Below are positions 52,022 through 59,891 of a stretch of 64,000 bases of DNA, in pieces. Below the pieces are notes generated by a model. It saw nothing but the letters and a program-made list of their open reading frames with translations. It made no database searches and was not told where the DNA came from. Origin of the DNA: Chloroflexota bacterium (lineage in GTDB: Bacteria > Chloroflexota > Dormibacteria > Aeolococcales > Aeolococcaceae); assembly GCA_005880985.1 (NCBI GenBank), contig VBIQ01000004.1, positions 248,001 through 312,000 of the forward strand, given 5' to 3'. A program made the translations under genes and the position numbers. Position 1 is the stretch's first letter. Each line of letters opens with the position of its first letter.

Positions 52022-53082
52022 TCACCGTGCTGCCCGGTCGAGCATCGGAGGCGCCCTCGCGGCGACCGCCGCCCAGGCGCGGCTTCGGCGTGCTGGTGCT
52101 GGCGGCGGCGGCGGCCACCTACCTGCTCATCGTCGTCGGCGGCGTGGTCCGGGTCACCGGCAGCGGGCTTGGCTGTGGCGCCACCGGCCAGGACTGGCCG
52201 CTGTGCCACGGCCGCCTGGTGCCTCCAGCCGACGTCGCCACCGTCATCGAGTTCTCCCACCGCAGCCTCGCCACCATCGCCTCGGTGCTCATCGTCGCGG
52301 TGGCGCTGGTGGCGGTGACCCGCTACCGGCACATGCGGCGCGTGGTGGTGCCGTCGACCCTGGTGGTGGTGCAGCTGGCGGTGCAGATCCTGCTCGGCGC
52401 GGCGACGGTGGAGTGGAAGCTCCCCGGCGGCATCGTGCTGGTGCATCTCGCCAACGCCCTGGTGCTGCTCGCCGTGCTGGTGTGGGTGGCGACCGCGGTC
52501 CTCACCGCGCGGAACGCCGAGCCCAGCAGCCCGGTCGCCGCCGCCGTCCGCGGCGGCCCCGCATCGCGGACGCTGGCACGGCTGGGACTGATCGCCGCCG
52601 CGACCACCTTCGTCATGGTGCTGAGCGGCGGACTGGTGGTCGCCAACGGCGCCGGCTACAGCTGTGCCGGCTGGCCGCTCTGTGGTGGCGGCCTGCAGTT
52701 CGCCGGCGGTCAGATGGCGATCGTCAACCTCGCCCATCGCGGCGTGATCGGAGTGGGCACCGTGGTGCTGGTGGTGGTCGCGGTGCGCGCCCTCCTGGCG
52801 CTCGGCACCGTGCCCGCGGTGCGCGCCACCGCCGTGGCCCTGGCCGCTCTGCTGCTCAGCCAGTTCGCCCTCGGCATCGTTCTCGTCGAGACCCACCTGC
52901 CCACCCTGGTGCGGGGGCTGCACGAGGCCTTCGGCAGCGCGCTGTGGGCGGCCGCGGTGCTGCTCGCCCTGCTGGTGCAGCCGCAGACCCTGGCGCGGCT
53001 GGCCCGGCGGCCGTCGCGGGACGCCCGGTCGCAGCCGCGGGAGCCGGCAGACGCGCTCCGGCCGCGCGAGGCGCTCTCGTGA
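52018..53082 (+). CDS. ctaA: Heme A synthase
   Basis: 354 residues with about eight transmembrane helices, overlapping coxA (GTGA). The four conserved histidines can be seen in FSHRSLATIA, LVHLANALV, LAHRGVIGV and GLHEAFGSA. Cysteine pairs GLGCGATGQDWPLCHG and SCAGWPLCGGG match the Gram-positive CtaA type with extracytoplasmic disulfides. It oxidises the heme O methyl group to give heme A for the oxidase. It is translationally coupled to ctaB downstream. Confidence 0.9.
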   Translation: MITVLPGRASEAPSRRPPPRRGFGVLVLAAAAATYLLIVVGGVVRVTGSGLGCGATGQDWPLCHGRLVPPADVATVIEFSHRSLATIASVLIVAVALVAVTRYRHMRRVVVPSTLVVVQLAVQILLGAATVEWKLPGGIVLVHLANALVLLAVLVWVATAVLTARNAEPSSPVAAAVRGGPASRTLARLGLIAAATTFVMVLSGGLVVANGAGYSCAGWPLCGGGLQFAGGQMAIVNLAHRGVIGVGTVVLVVVAVRALLALGTVPAVRATAVALAALLLSQFALGIVLVETHLPTLVRGLHEAFGSALWAAAVLLALLVQPQTLARLARRPSRDARSQPREPADALRPREALS

Positions 53083-53996
53083 GCGTGGCGGTCCGCGCCC
53101 CCGCCGCGGTTCCCGCCCGCACCGTGCGGCTGCGCGCCACCGCCGCCGACTACCTGTCGCTGACCAAGCCGCGGATCATCGCCCTGCTCGAGCTCTGCGC
53201 CCTTGCCGCCATGGTGATGGCGGCTCGCGGATGGCCGGGCACCGGCCTGGTGCTGGCCACCATGGTCGGCGGCGCGCTCGCCGCCGGCGGCGCCAACACC
53301 ATCAACCAGTGGTTCGACCGCGACATCGACGCGGTGATGACCCGCACCTGCAGCCGGGCCATTCCCGACGGCCGTATCGATCCCCTGCGGGCGCTGACCT
53401 TCGGCGTCGGGCTCTCCGCGCTGGCCTTCCTGGTGCTCACTGTCTTCGCCGACCTGCTGGCGGCAGTGCTGGCGATGTCGGCGCTGCTCTTCTACGTCTT
53501 CGTCTACACCATGTACCTGAAGCGCACCTCGATGCAGAACATCGTGATCGGCGGCGCCGCGGGAGCGGTCCCGCCGCTGGTGGGCTGGGCGGCCGTGACC
53601 GGGCGGCTCGACCTGACCGCGCTCTTCCTCTTCGCGATCGTCTTCTACTGGACGCCACCACATTTCTGGGCCCTGGCGCTGCTGGTCCGCGGCGACTACC
53701 AGCGTGCCGGGGTGCCGATGCTGCCGGTGGTCGCCGGCGAACGCCACACCCGCTCGCAGATCGTGCTCTACACCGTGATCTTGGTGGTGGTGACCCTGCT
53801 GCCGATGCTGGCTCACAGCTTCGGCGCGGTGTACCTCGCCGGCGCCGCCGGGCTCGACGCCGTCTTCCTGACCCTGGCGCTGCGGCTGTGGACGGCTCCG
53901 GCGACCCGCAGTGCCGCCCTGCTGTTCCACTACTCGCTGCTCTATCTGGCCCTGCTCTTCGCGGTGGCCGCACTCGACCGCGTCATCGGAGGCTGA
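53079..53996 (+). CDS. ctaB: Protoheme IX farnesyltransferase (heme O synthase)
   Basis: 305 residues from the GTG overlapping ctaA; the frame upstream lies within ctaA. It is a UbiA-type prenyltransferase with about nine helices, with the allylic-diphosphate motif NQWFDRDIDAVM (NxxxDxxxD) and the second motif YTMYLKRTSMQN. It attaches farnesyl diphosphate to heme B to make heme O, the substrate of CtaA. Confidence 0.92.
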   Translation: MSVAVRAPAAVPARTVRLRATAADYLSLTKPRIIALLELCALAAMVMAARGWPGTGLVLATMVGGALAAGGANTINQWFDRDIDAVMTRTCSRAIPDGRIDPLRALTFGVGLSALAFLVLTVFADLLAAVLAMSALLFYVFVYTMYLKRTSMQNIVIGGAAGAVPPLVGWAAVTGRLDLTALFLFAIVFYWTPPHFWALALLVRGDYQRAGVPMLPVVAGERHTRSQIVLYTVILVVVTLLPMLAHSFGAVYLAGAAGLDAVFLTLALRLWTAPATRSAALLFHYSLLYLALLFAVAALDRVIGG

Positions 53997-54007
53997 GGTA
54001 CAGAGAG

Positions 54008-54127
54008 ATGGACAAGGAGCTGGCACGCCGCAACATCCGCTTCGGCGTCGTCCTCTTCATCGTCCTGCTGCTGATGTTCGGGCTCAGCTTCGCCTGGGCG
54101 GCGCTGTACCTGCGCGCCGTCAGCTAG
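54008..54127 (+). CDS. 39-residue single-TM protein of the oxidase cluster
   Basis: Begins MDKELARRNIRFG, with one helix VVLFIVLLLMFGLSFAWAAL and a YLRAVS end. A GAGAG lies before the ATG. It lies between ctaB and a subunit-IV-like gene and probably belongs to the oxidase as a small subunit or assembly aid. No family named. Confidence 0.55.
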   Translation: MDKELARRNIRFGVVLFIVLLLMFGLSFAWAALYLRAVS

Positions 54128-54146
54128 CCCCCTGGAGAGACCGCGA

Positions 54147-54389
54147 ATGTCCGACGTCACCCACCAACCGAGCCACGGCGACGCCCACTCGGCGGACGCT
54201 GAGCACATCCACCTCCCCTCCAACACCTGGGCGCCGATCTCGCTGGCCCTGGCCATCTGCATGTGCCTGTTGGGGCTGCTGTCGGCGACCTGGGTGTGGG
54301 TCATCGGGTTGATCTGGGCGATCGCCTCGGGAGTGATCTGGGTGCGAGGCTCGCGCGCCGAGTTTCTCGAGCTGCCCGATCATCACTGA
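54147..54389 (+). CDS. Cytochrome oxidase subunit IV-like protein (CtaF type)
   Basis: 80 residues with CTGGAGAG before the ATG. A His-rich N-terminus (HQPSHGDAHSADAEHIHLP) precedes two transmembrane helices, PISLALAICMCLLGLLSATW and VIGLIWAIASGVIWV. The tail is SRAEFLELPDHH. The pattern matches the small subunit IV of actinobacterial-type aa3 oxidases. The histidine-rich start could bind metal. Confidence 0.65.
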   Translation: MSDVTHQPSHGDAHSADAEHIHLPSNTWAPISLALAICMCLLGLLSATWVWVIGLIWAIASGVIWVRGSRAEFLELPDHH

Positions 54390-54431
54390 GGCGCCCGGCA
54401 CCGGCCGGCCGGTCACCGCGTCGGTAGCCTG

Positions 54432-55289
54432 ATGGGCGAGGCGCATCTCAGCGCGGCTGACTGGTCGTGGGAGCCGACGGTGATCGTCGGCCTGGTGGTG
54501 CTCTCGGCCGGGTACGTGCTGGCGCTGCGCCGCGGCCGCATCGGCGGCGCCGACGACGTCTCCCCGTGGCTCCCCGGCCAGTGCTGGCGCCCGGTGCTCT
54601 TCGCCAGCGGGATCGTCACCGCCTTCGTCGCCCTGCTCTCGCCGATCGATACCGGCGGCGACAACTATCTGCTCTCGCTGCACATGATCCAGCACCTGCT
54701 GCTGATGATGGTCGCGCCCCCGCTGCTGCTCCTCGCCATCGCCGGCGCCGCCCCGCTTCCCGCCGCCGCCGCGCCGCGCCTGCGACGCCTCTGGACGCTG
54801 ATCACCCGTCCGTGGCCGGCGGTGATCAGCTTCAACGCGGTGCTGCTGCTCTGGCACCTGCCTGCCCTCTACGACGCCACCCTGCGCAACGAGGGGATCC
54901 ACGTGATCGAGCACCTCACCTTCATCGCCATGGGTCTGGTGTTCTGGTGGCCGATCGTCGATCCCATCCGCCGCCAGGGAACGCGCCTGATCTCCTCGAT
55001 GGAGAAGATCGCCATGCTGGTGGTCGCCGGAGTGCCTCCCACCGTTCTCGGCTTCGTCTTCGCACTCGGCGGCACCGCCTATTACGACTTCTACGCGCGG
55101 GCTCCGCGGCTGTGGGGGCTCACTCCCACCGTCGACCAGCAGATCGCCGGCGTGATCATGTTCGGACTGGGCAACATCATCTACTTCGTCGCCATCTCCA
55201 TCGTCTTTCTGCGCATGTTCGGCAACCCGGCCGACGACGAGTCGGACACGGCCGGCGAACCGCTGGCCGTGCGGGAGGCGGTGCGTTGA
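54432..55289 (+). CDS. ctaG: Cytochrome c oxidase assembly factor CtaG (caa3_CtaG family)
   Basis: 285 residues with seven transmembrane helices. Family features include FVALLSPIDTGGDNYLLSLH with HMIQHLLLMMVAPPLLLL, NAVLLLWHLPALYDA and HVIEHLTFIAMGLVFWWP, with the conserved histidines thought to handle copper. Needed for CuB assembly in caa3-type oxidases. It closes the oxidase gene set. Confidence 0.88.
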   Translation: MGEAHLSAADWSWEPTVIVGLVVLSAGYVLALRRGRIGGADDVSPWLPGQCWRPVLFASGIVTAFVALLSPIDTGGDNYLLSLHMIQHLLLMMVAPPLLLLAIAGAAPLPAAAAPRLRRLWTLITRPWPAVISFNAVLLLWHLPALYDATLRNEGIHVIEHLTFIAMGLVFWWPIVDPIRRQGTRLISSMEKIAMLVVAGVPPTVLGFVFALGGTAYYDFYARAPRLWGLTPTVDQQIAGVIMFGLGNIIYFVAISIVFLRMFGNPADDESDTAGEPLAVREAVR

Positions 55290-55386
55290 GCACACGGCGT
55301 CGGTGGTTCGTCGACCTCTGGCGTGAGGCGCCGGCCATTGGGCTGAAGAGCCTACAATCCGCGCGCTCACAGGAGGACGCTTGCCG

Positions 55387-55785
55387 ATGATCGATGTCCG
55401 CAGGGGGCTGATCGGCCTGGGGATGTTCGCCATCCTCTCGCTTGCTGCGTGCGGCAACGGTCCTCCTGAGGGCAGCGGTGGCGGCGGAGGCGGTAGCGAC
55501 GTCGGCTCCAAGACCACCGGTGCGCCCGCCGCGAAGACCGTTCAGGAGACCGATCAGCTGCAGTTCTCACCGACCACCGCCACCGTCAAAGCCGGTGACG
55601 TGGTGGAGTGGGACAACAGCGGGTCGACCGCGCACAACGTGACCTTCGACGGTCAGGCGGGCATCAGCTCCGACACCATGAACGGTGGCGACAAGTTTCA
55701 GGTGAAGTTCACCAAGTCCGGCAGCTACCACTACGTGTGCACCTTCCACCCCCCGGGGATGCAGGGGACGGTCACCGTCGGCTGA
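55387..55785 (+). CDS. Cupredoxin (plastocyanin-like) lipoprotein
   Basis: About 132 residues. ACAGGAGGA precedes either a TTG at 55381 or the ATG at 55387. A signal peptide ends with a lipobox (LSLAAC), so the protein is anchored by a lipid. A glycine-rich linker follows. The type I copper ligands are clear: the histidine of TAHNVTF, and Cys, His and Met in CTFHPPGM. It likely shuttles electrons at the outer membrane face, for example between the bc complex or a donor and cytochrome oxidase, which fits its place after ctaG. Confidence 0.85.
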   Translation: MIDVRRGLIGLGMFAILSLAACGNGPPEGSGGGGGGSDVGSKTTGAPAAKTVQETDQLQFSPTTATVKAGDVVEWDNSGSTAHNVTFDGQAGISSDTMNGGDKFQVKFTKSGSYHYVCTFHPPGMQGTVTVG

Positions 55786-55816
55786 CACGCGGAGCGACCC
55801 CCGGCCCTCGCCTCGC

Positions 55817-56596
55817 TCAGGACACGCTCAGCAGGTGCACGTCGGCGGCCAGGAGTCGCTCGGTGCCGGTGTCGGTGTCGACCAGCAGGGCGCCGGTGTC
55901 GTCGACATCGCGGGCGATGCCCTGCACCTCACCGAGGGGCGTCTGCGCCGTCACCCGCTGACCGAGTCCCACGGCGCGCCTCCGCCAGTCGTCGAGCACG
56001 GCGGCGATGCCGCCCGATTCGACGGCGGCGAGACGGCGGCCGAGCGCTAACAGGACGCCCGCCAGCACGGCTCCCCGGGAGGGTGGCTGGGCCACCAGCC
56101 GGTGCAGGCTGCTGCCGGCGACGCCGGCGGGAAAGCTGTCGACGCTGAGGTTGATCCCCGCGCCCAGCACGACGGCACCGCTGACGGGTTCGACCTCCGC
56201 GATGATGCCGGCGAGCTTGCCCGGGCCGGCGATCACGTCGTTGGGCCACTTCAGCCCGGCGTCCACCCCGCTCACCTCGGCCAGGGCGTCGGTGACGGCG
56301 AGGCCCGCGGCCAGCGGCACCCCGGGCGTCGCCCGCGGGGACGGACGCAGCACCAGCGAGAAGAGCAGCGCGCTTCCCGCGGGCGCGGTCCAGCGTCGGC
56401 CCTGCCGCCCTCGCCCGGCGGTCTGCTCGCCGGCGACGCAGCACCACCCGGCGTCCGCGGCGGCGCGGGCGGCGGCGGCCGCCAGGTCCTGGGTGCTGGC
56501 GGTGCGGGCCACCACCCGGAGGCTGAACCCCGGGAAGGCGGTGCGGCCGGCGGGGACCGCCGCCCGCAGGTCGGAGGGAAGGCCGGACCCGCTCAT
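55817..56596 (-). CDS. birA: Biotin--[acetyl-CoA-carboxylase] ligase
   Basis: 259 residues, ATG with GGAGGAAG upstream. The biotinyl-AMP motif GRGRQGRRW and the KWPNDV motif are intact, and a C-terminal SH3-like domain is present. There is no N-terminal helix-turn-helix, so this is the monofunctional ligase that only attaches biotin to carboxyl-carrier proteins and does not repress biotin genes. It is convergent with the cupredoxin gene. Confidence 0.88.
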   Translation of the reverse strand: MSGSGLPSDLRAAVPAGRTAFPGFSLRVVARTASTQDLAAAAARAAADAGWCCVAGEQTAGRGRQGRRWTAPAGSALLFSLVLRPSPRATPGVPLAAGLAVTDALAEVSGVDAGLKWPNDVIAGPGKLAGIIAEVEPVSGAVVLGAGINLSVDSFPAGVAGSSLHRLVAQPPSRGAVLAGVLLALGRRLAAVESGGIAAVLDDWRRRAVGLGQRVTAQTPLGEVQGIARDVDDTGALLVDTDTGTERLLAADVHLLSVS

Positions 56597-56738
56597 CTCT
56601 GGATGCTTCCTCCATGTCGGACCGGCGTCTCTTGACTCGCCTCTGGACCGGTCATAGCATCGCCCGGGGCGCTATGAGGGGGGAGCAGCACGCTCTGGCC
56701 CCCGGCGTCCGACGATCCGTAGGCGAGGTGAGGTAGGG

Positions 56739-57050
56739 ATGATCGAGGAGACCTGCCTGGAGATCGACCAGCTCCAGGAGCGCTGGCAGGTGGAGCGCGA
56801 GCATCGCTACGCCCGCCGCAACAAGATCCGCAACGTCGACGAGCTCCTCAACGAGTTCGAGATGCTGAACCTCGCCGAGGAACCGCAGATCCCGATGGAC
56901 CTCACCGGGCGAGCCCGGACCTTCCTCTGGTCGGAGTCCCATCCGGTGGCGCGCCGGTCGCCGAACGACGTTCCCATCGCCGACTGGATGGAGGCGCTCT
57001 ACGACGTCCAGGACAGCCTGATGCTCACCATCGAGGACGACGTCGACTAG
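56739..57050 (+). CDS. 103-residue acidic hypothetical protein
   Basis: ATG preceded by GAGGTAGGG. It is highly charged and mostly helical: CLEIDQLQERWQVEREHRYA, then IRNVDELLNEFEMLNL. Two short aromatic motifs follow, ARTFLWSESHP and IADWMEALYDVQD. No membrane segment or cofactor motif is seen. The upstream region has CATAGC...GCTATG as an inverted pair (56653-56676), which could be an operator. No family recognised. Confidence 0.55.
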   Translation: MIEETCLEIDQLQERWQVEREHRYARRNKIRNVDELLNEFEMLNLAEEPQIPMDLTGRARTFLWSESHPVARRSPNDVPIADWMEALYDVQDSLMLTIEDDVD

Positions 57051-57222
57051 AGGCCGGCAGCCGGCGCTGACCGGGGCGCCTCCCGGGCCACGGCGCGGGA
57101 TCCTCCGTCACCGCGGGGGATGAGCTTGTGACGCGTTTGCGCGGGTTTTGATCGAAGTTCTCCGGCCGGCCACCGATACGCTGCAGGCATAGCCGGGCAC
57201 CGCGCCCGGTGCGAGGTCTTCG

Positions 57223-58026
57223 ATGAGGCACTGGCCGCGAAAGGGACCGTCCCTCGAAGCGGAGCCGCTCGAGCCTGACTGCGACGGCACCGCCGAGGAA
57301 GCCGCGCCCGAGCTCGGGCCCGAGCTCGGGCTGGGCTTTCTGCCGTGCTCCGGGCGCGGCTGCCGCGAGCAGACCGGCATCGCCTGCGCCTATGTCGATC
57401 GGCGTGAGCGCTGCTGCCCCACCGCCTGGTGTCCGACCCATCGACTCGTCCACCAGCGCCAGGTCGTCTGCCCGGTCCACGGGGTGATCCTCGGCGCCAG
57501 CGAGGACGAGCTCACCGAGCACCACCGCGCCGACCTCGGCAACGTGGTCCCGCTGCTGGTGAACTGGGTGGCGCGCGAGCTGGAGGCGCCGGTCGGATCG
57601 CTGATGACCGATGTGGCCGAGCGCTACCACCAGACGCTGGTGGTCGACCCGGTCCGCTTCGTCCTGGTCGGGGTCGAGCGGGTGCGCACCTGGGAGCGCG
57701 CCTGGAAGATCTGCGCGCCAGTCGGCGTCAGCCTCCGCGTCCATCTCGCGGTGGAGGAGGCGGCGCCCGAGGTGGTCCTGGGAAAGTTCAACTCCAAGGT
57801 GGCGGTCACCCTGCCCGCGCCCTCCGCAGAGATCTGCGAGCGCGCCGAGGATCCCGCCCTCCCGCCGGTGGCCGAGGTCGCCGAGTTCCGCGACACCGTG
57901 CTCCGCGCGATCAGCGCAGCGGTTGCTGCCTGGCAGGCGGTCAACCCGGCGCCGCCGGCGCCGCGATCCGAGCCGGTGGCTGCCTCCGAGAGCGCGGTCG
58001 CCGAGGGTCAGGCCCCCGCCGCCTGA
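57223..58026 (+). CDS. Cys/His-rich protein of unknown function
   Basis: 267 residues. After an acidic leader, residues about 42-88 hold a dense set of possible zinc ligands: CSGRGCREQ, CAYVDRRERCCPTAWCPTHR and CPVHG, arranged like a treble-clef or RING-type metal site. The rest is a helical/strand domain (NVVPLLVNWVARELEAPVGS, TWERAWKICAPVGVSLRVHL) ending in an Ala/Pro-rich tail. The second part looks like a ligand- or protein-binding domain but matches nothing I know. It may be a metal-binding signalling or nucleic-acid-associated protein. Confidence 0.55.
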   Translation: MRHWPRKGPSLEAEPLEPDCDGTAEEAAPELGPELGLGFLPCSGRGCREQTGIACAYVDRRERCCPTAWCPTHRLVHQRQVVCPVHGVILGASEDELTEHHRADLGNVVPLLVNWVARELEAPVGSLMTDVAERYHQTLVVDPVRFVLVGVERVRTWERAWKICAPVGVSLRVHLAVEEAAPEVVLGKFNSKVAVTLPAPSAEICERAEDPALPPVAEVAEFRDTVLRAISAAVAAWQAVNPAPPAPRSEPVAASESAVAEGQAPAA

Positions 58027-58108
58027 GCTCCGGGGCAGGCCACCACCCGGCCCGCCCGGCACGGTCGAAGCGCAGGGCAGCCGCGACCGGGCACGTTGGA
58101 AGGGAGGG

Positions 58109-59869
58109 ATGCGGGTCGGCCGATCGCTCATGCTCTGCGCCGCGGCCCTCTGCCTGGTCGCGGCCACCGCGCCGCCGGTCCGGGCCGGGCCGGTGCCCGC
58201 GCGCAGCGAGCTCGGTCCCATGGACTGGCCCACCTACGGGCACGACCTCCACCGCACCTTCGCCGGCCGGACCACCCTCGACCCGAACTCGGTGACCACG
58301 CTGAGCCGGGCCTGGTTCTTCCCCACCGGCGACGCCGTCACCGCCGAGCCGATCGTCGCCGGCGGCACCGTCTACGCCGGCTCCTGGGACGGCCACTTCT
58401 ATGCCATCGACGTCGCCACCGGCGCCCAGCGCTGGAGCTTCACCCTCAAGCCCCAGCCGGCTGTCACCCCCCAGCCGGGCAACCGCCAGCCGAGCGACTT
58501 CGCCTCCGATGGCGGCATGGTCACCTCGACCGCCTACTTCCTTCCCGGACGAGGCAACCGCCCCGACCTGGTGATCTTCGGCGGCGGCTACACCCTCTAC
58601 GCCCTGCGCGCCACCGACGGCGCGCCGTACTGGGAACACGACTACACCGGGCGGCCGGAGAACCCGCCCGATCCCGGCCACGACGGCACCCGCATCTTCT
58701 CCTCGCCGGCGGTGGTCGGCGACCAGGTGCTCTTCGGGGTCAGCGCCGACGGGAACAGAGGATTTCGCGGCTACTTCGCGGCCGCCGACCTCGCCAGCGG
58801 CAACCCTCGTTGGGTCCGCGAGCTCGACGTCGACCCCGGCGGCCGGCTTCTCAACGACGGATGCGGCAGCGTCTGGTCGTCGCCGACGATCATCGAGAGG
58901 CTCGGGCTGGCGGTGTTCGACGTCAGCGACTGCCACTTCACCAGGCAGGGCACCTACACCGAGCACGTCCTCGCGGTCCGCATCGGCGACGGGGCCATCG
59001 CCTGGTCGTTCGCGCCATCCCGGCCCGACAACGGCTGCGACTTCGACTTCGGCGCCACCGCCAACCTCGGCACCGCCGCCGACGGCACCGCGAGCTTTCT
59101 CGGCGTCGGCGGCAAGGACGGGACCTACTACTCGCTCGATCCCGCCACCGGCGCCGCCCGCTGGCAGACCAACGTCGTCTTCGGTGGCTTCGCCGGCGGC
59201 TTCATCGGGAGCACCGCCTACGACGGGACGCGCGCCTACGGGGCGACCGCCCTCGGCGACTTCGGTCGCTTCGAGGGGGTGGGGACGGCCGGCTGCGAGC
59301 CCGGCAACCCTCGGGACCTGCCTCTCCAGGAGCCGAGCCTGCACGCCTTCGACGCCGGCGCCGGCGGGATCGCCTGGGAGCAGCCGGCGTCGCAGTCCTT
59401 CGGGTCCACCGCGGTCGCCGGGGGCATGGTGTTCGTGGCCGCCTCGCTGCTGCGCCAGGTGCAGGTCCGCGACGCCGCCACCGGAAGGCTGCTGATGAGC
59501 ATCCCGCTGCCCGCCAACAGCGACTCCGGGGCGGTGGTGGCCGGCGACACGGTGATCTTCGGGACCGGCAGCTCCGAGCAGGGTGCGCCGGACGGCATCT
59601 ACGCCTACACGCCTCACGGAGCGCCGCCACAGATCCCCGCCGCCTCCGACGGCGATGGGGCGCCGGCGCCCGCCACCGGAGCCGGCGCGGCCGGGCCGCC
59701 AGCGCTCCCGTCGACGGGCTCCTCACCCTCGGCGGGGTGGCCGGGTGGGGTCGCCGCCGCCGTCCTGGCCGCGGTGGCCGCGGCGGGCTGGCGGCCCCGG
59801 CGTCGGCAGGGCCGCGCAATTTCGCGGCCGGCGGCGACGTCTTCGAAGGTGGGAGGACCGCCCGGGTAG
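58109..59869 (+). CDS. Secreted PQQ-type beta-propeller protein with LPSTG anchor
   Basis: 586 residues with GAAGGGAGGG before the ATG. A signal peptide (LMLCAAALCLVAATAPPVRA) is followed by a propeller of PQQ-dehydrogenase-like repeats: WPTYGHDLHRTF, AEPIVAGGTVYAGSWDG, FYAIDVATGAQRW, YYSLDPATGAARWQTN and later repeats. Cysteines CGSVW/DCHF and the C-terminal PALPSTGSS lead to a membrane helix and RPRRRQGR. I see no catalytic Asp/Ca-site signature that would confirm a quinoprotein dehydrogenase, so it may be a binding or scaffold protein. A second anchored protein follows 22 bases later. Confidence 0.72.
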   Translation: MRVGRSLMLCAAALCLVAATAPPVRAGPVPARSELGPMDWPTYGHDLHRTFAGRTTLDPNSVTTLSRAWFFPTGDAVTAEPIVAGGTVYAGSWDGHFYAIDVATGAQRWSFTLKPQPAVTPQPGNRQPSDFASDGGMVTSTAYFLPGRGNRPDLVIFGGGYTLYALRATDGAPYWEHDYTGRPENPPDPGHDGTRIFSSPAVVGDQVLFGVSADGNRGFRGYFAAADLASGNPRWVRELDVDPGGRLLNDGCGSVWSSPTIIERLGLAVFDVSDCHFTRQGTYTEHVLAVRIGDGAIAWSFAPSRPDNGCDFDFGATANLGTAADGTASFLGVGGKDGTYYSLDPATGAARWQTNVVFGGFAGGFIGSTAYDGTRAYGATALGDFGRFEGVGTAGCEPGNPRDLPLQEPSLHAFDAGAGGIAWEQPASQSFGSTAVAGGMVFVAASLLRQVQVRDAATGRLLMSIPLPANSDSGAVVAGDTVIFGTGSSEQGAPDGIYAYTPHGAPPQIPAASDGDGAPAPATGAGAAGPPALPSTGSSPSAGWPGGVAAAVLAAVAAAGWRPRRRQGRAISRPAATSSKVGGPPG

Positions 59870-59891
59870 GCCTGGGCCGAGGAGGAACAGC

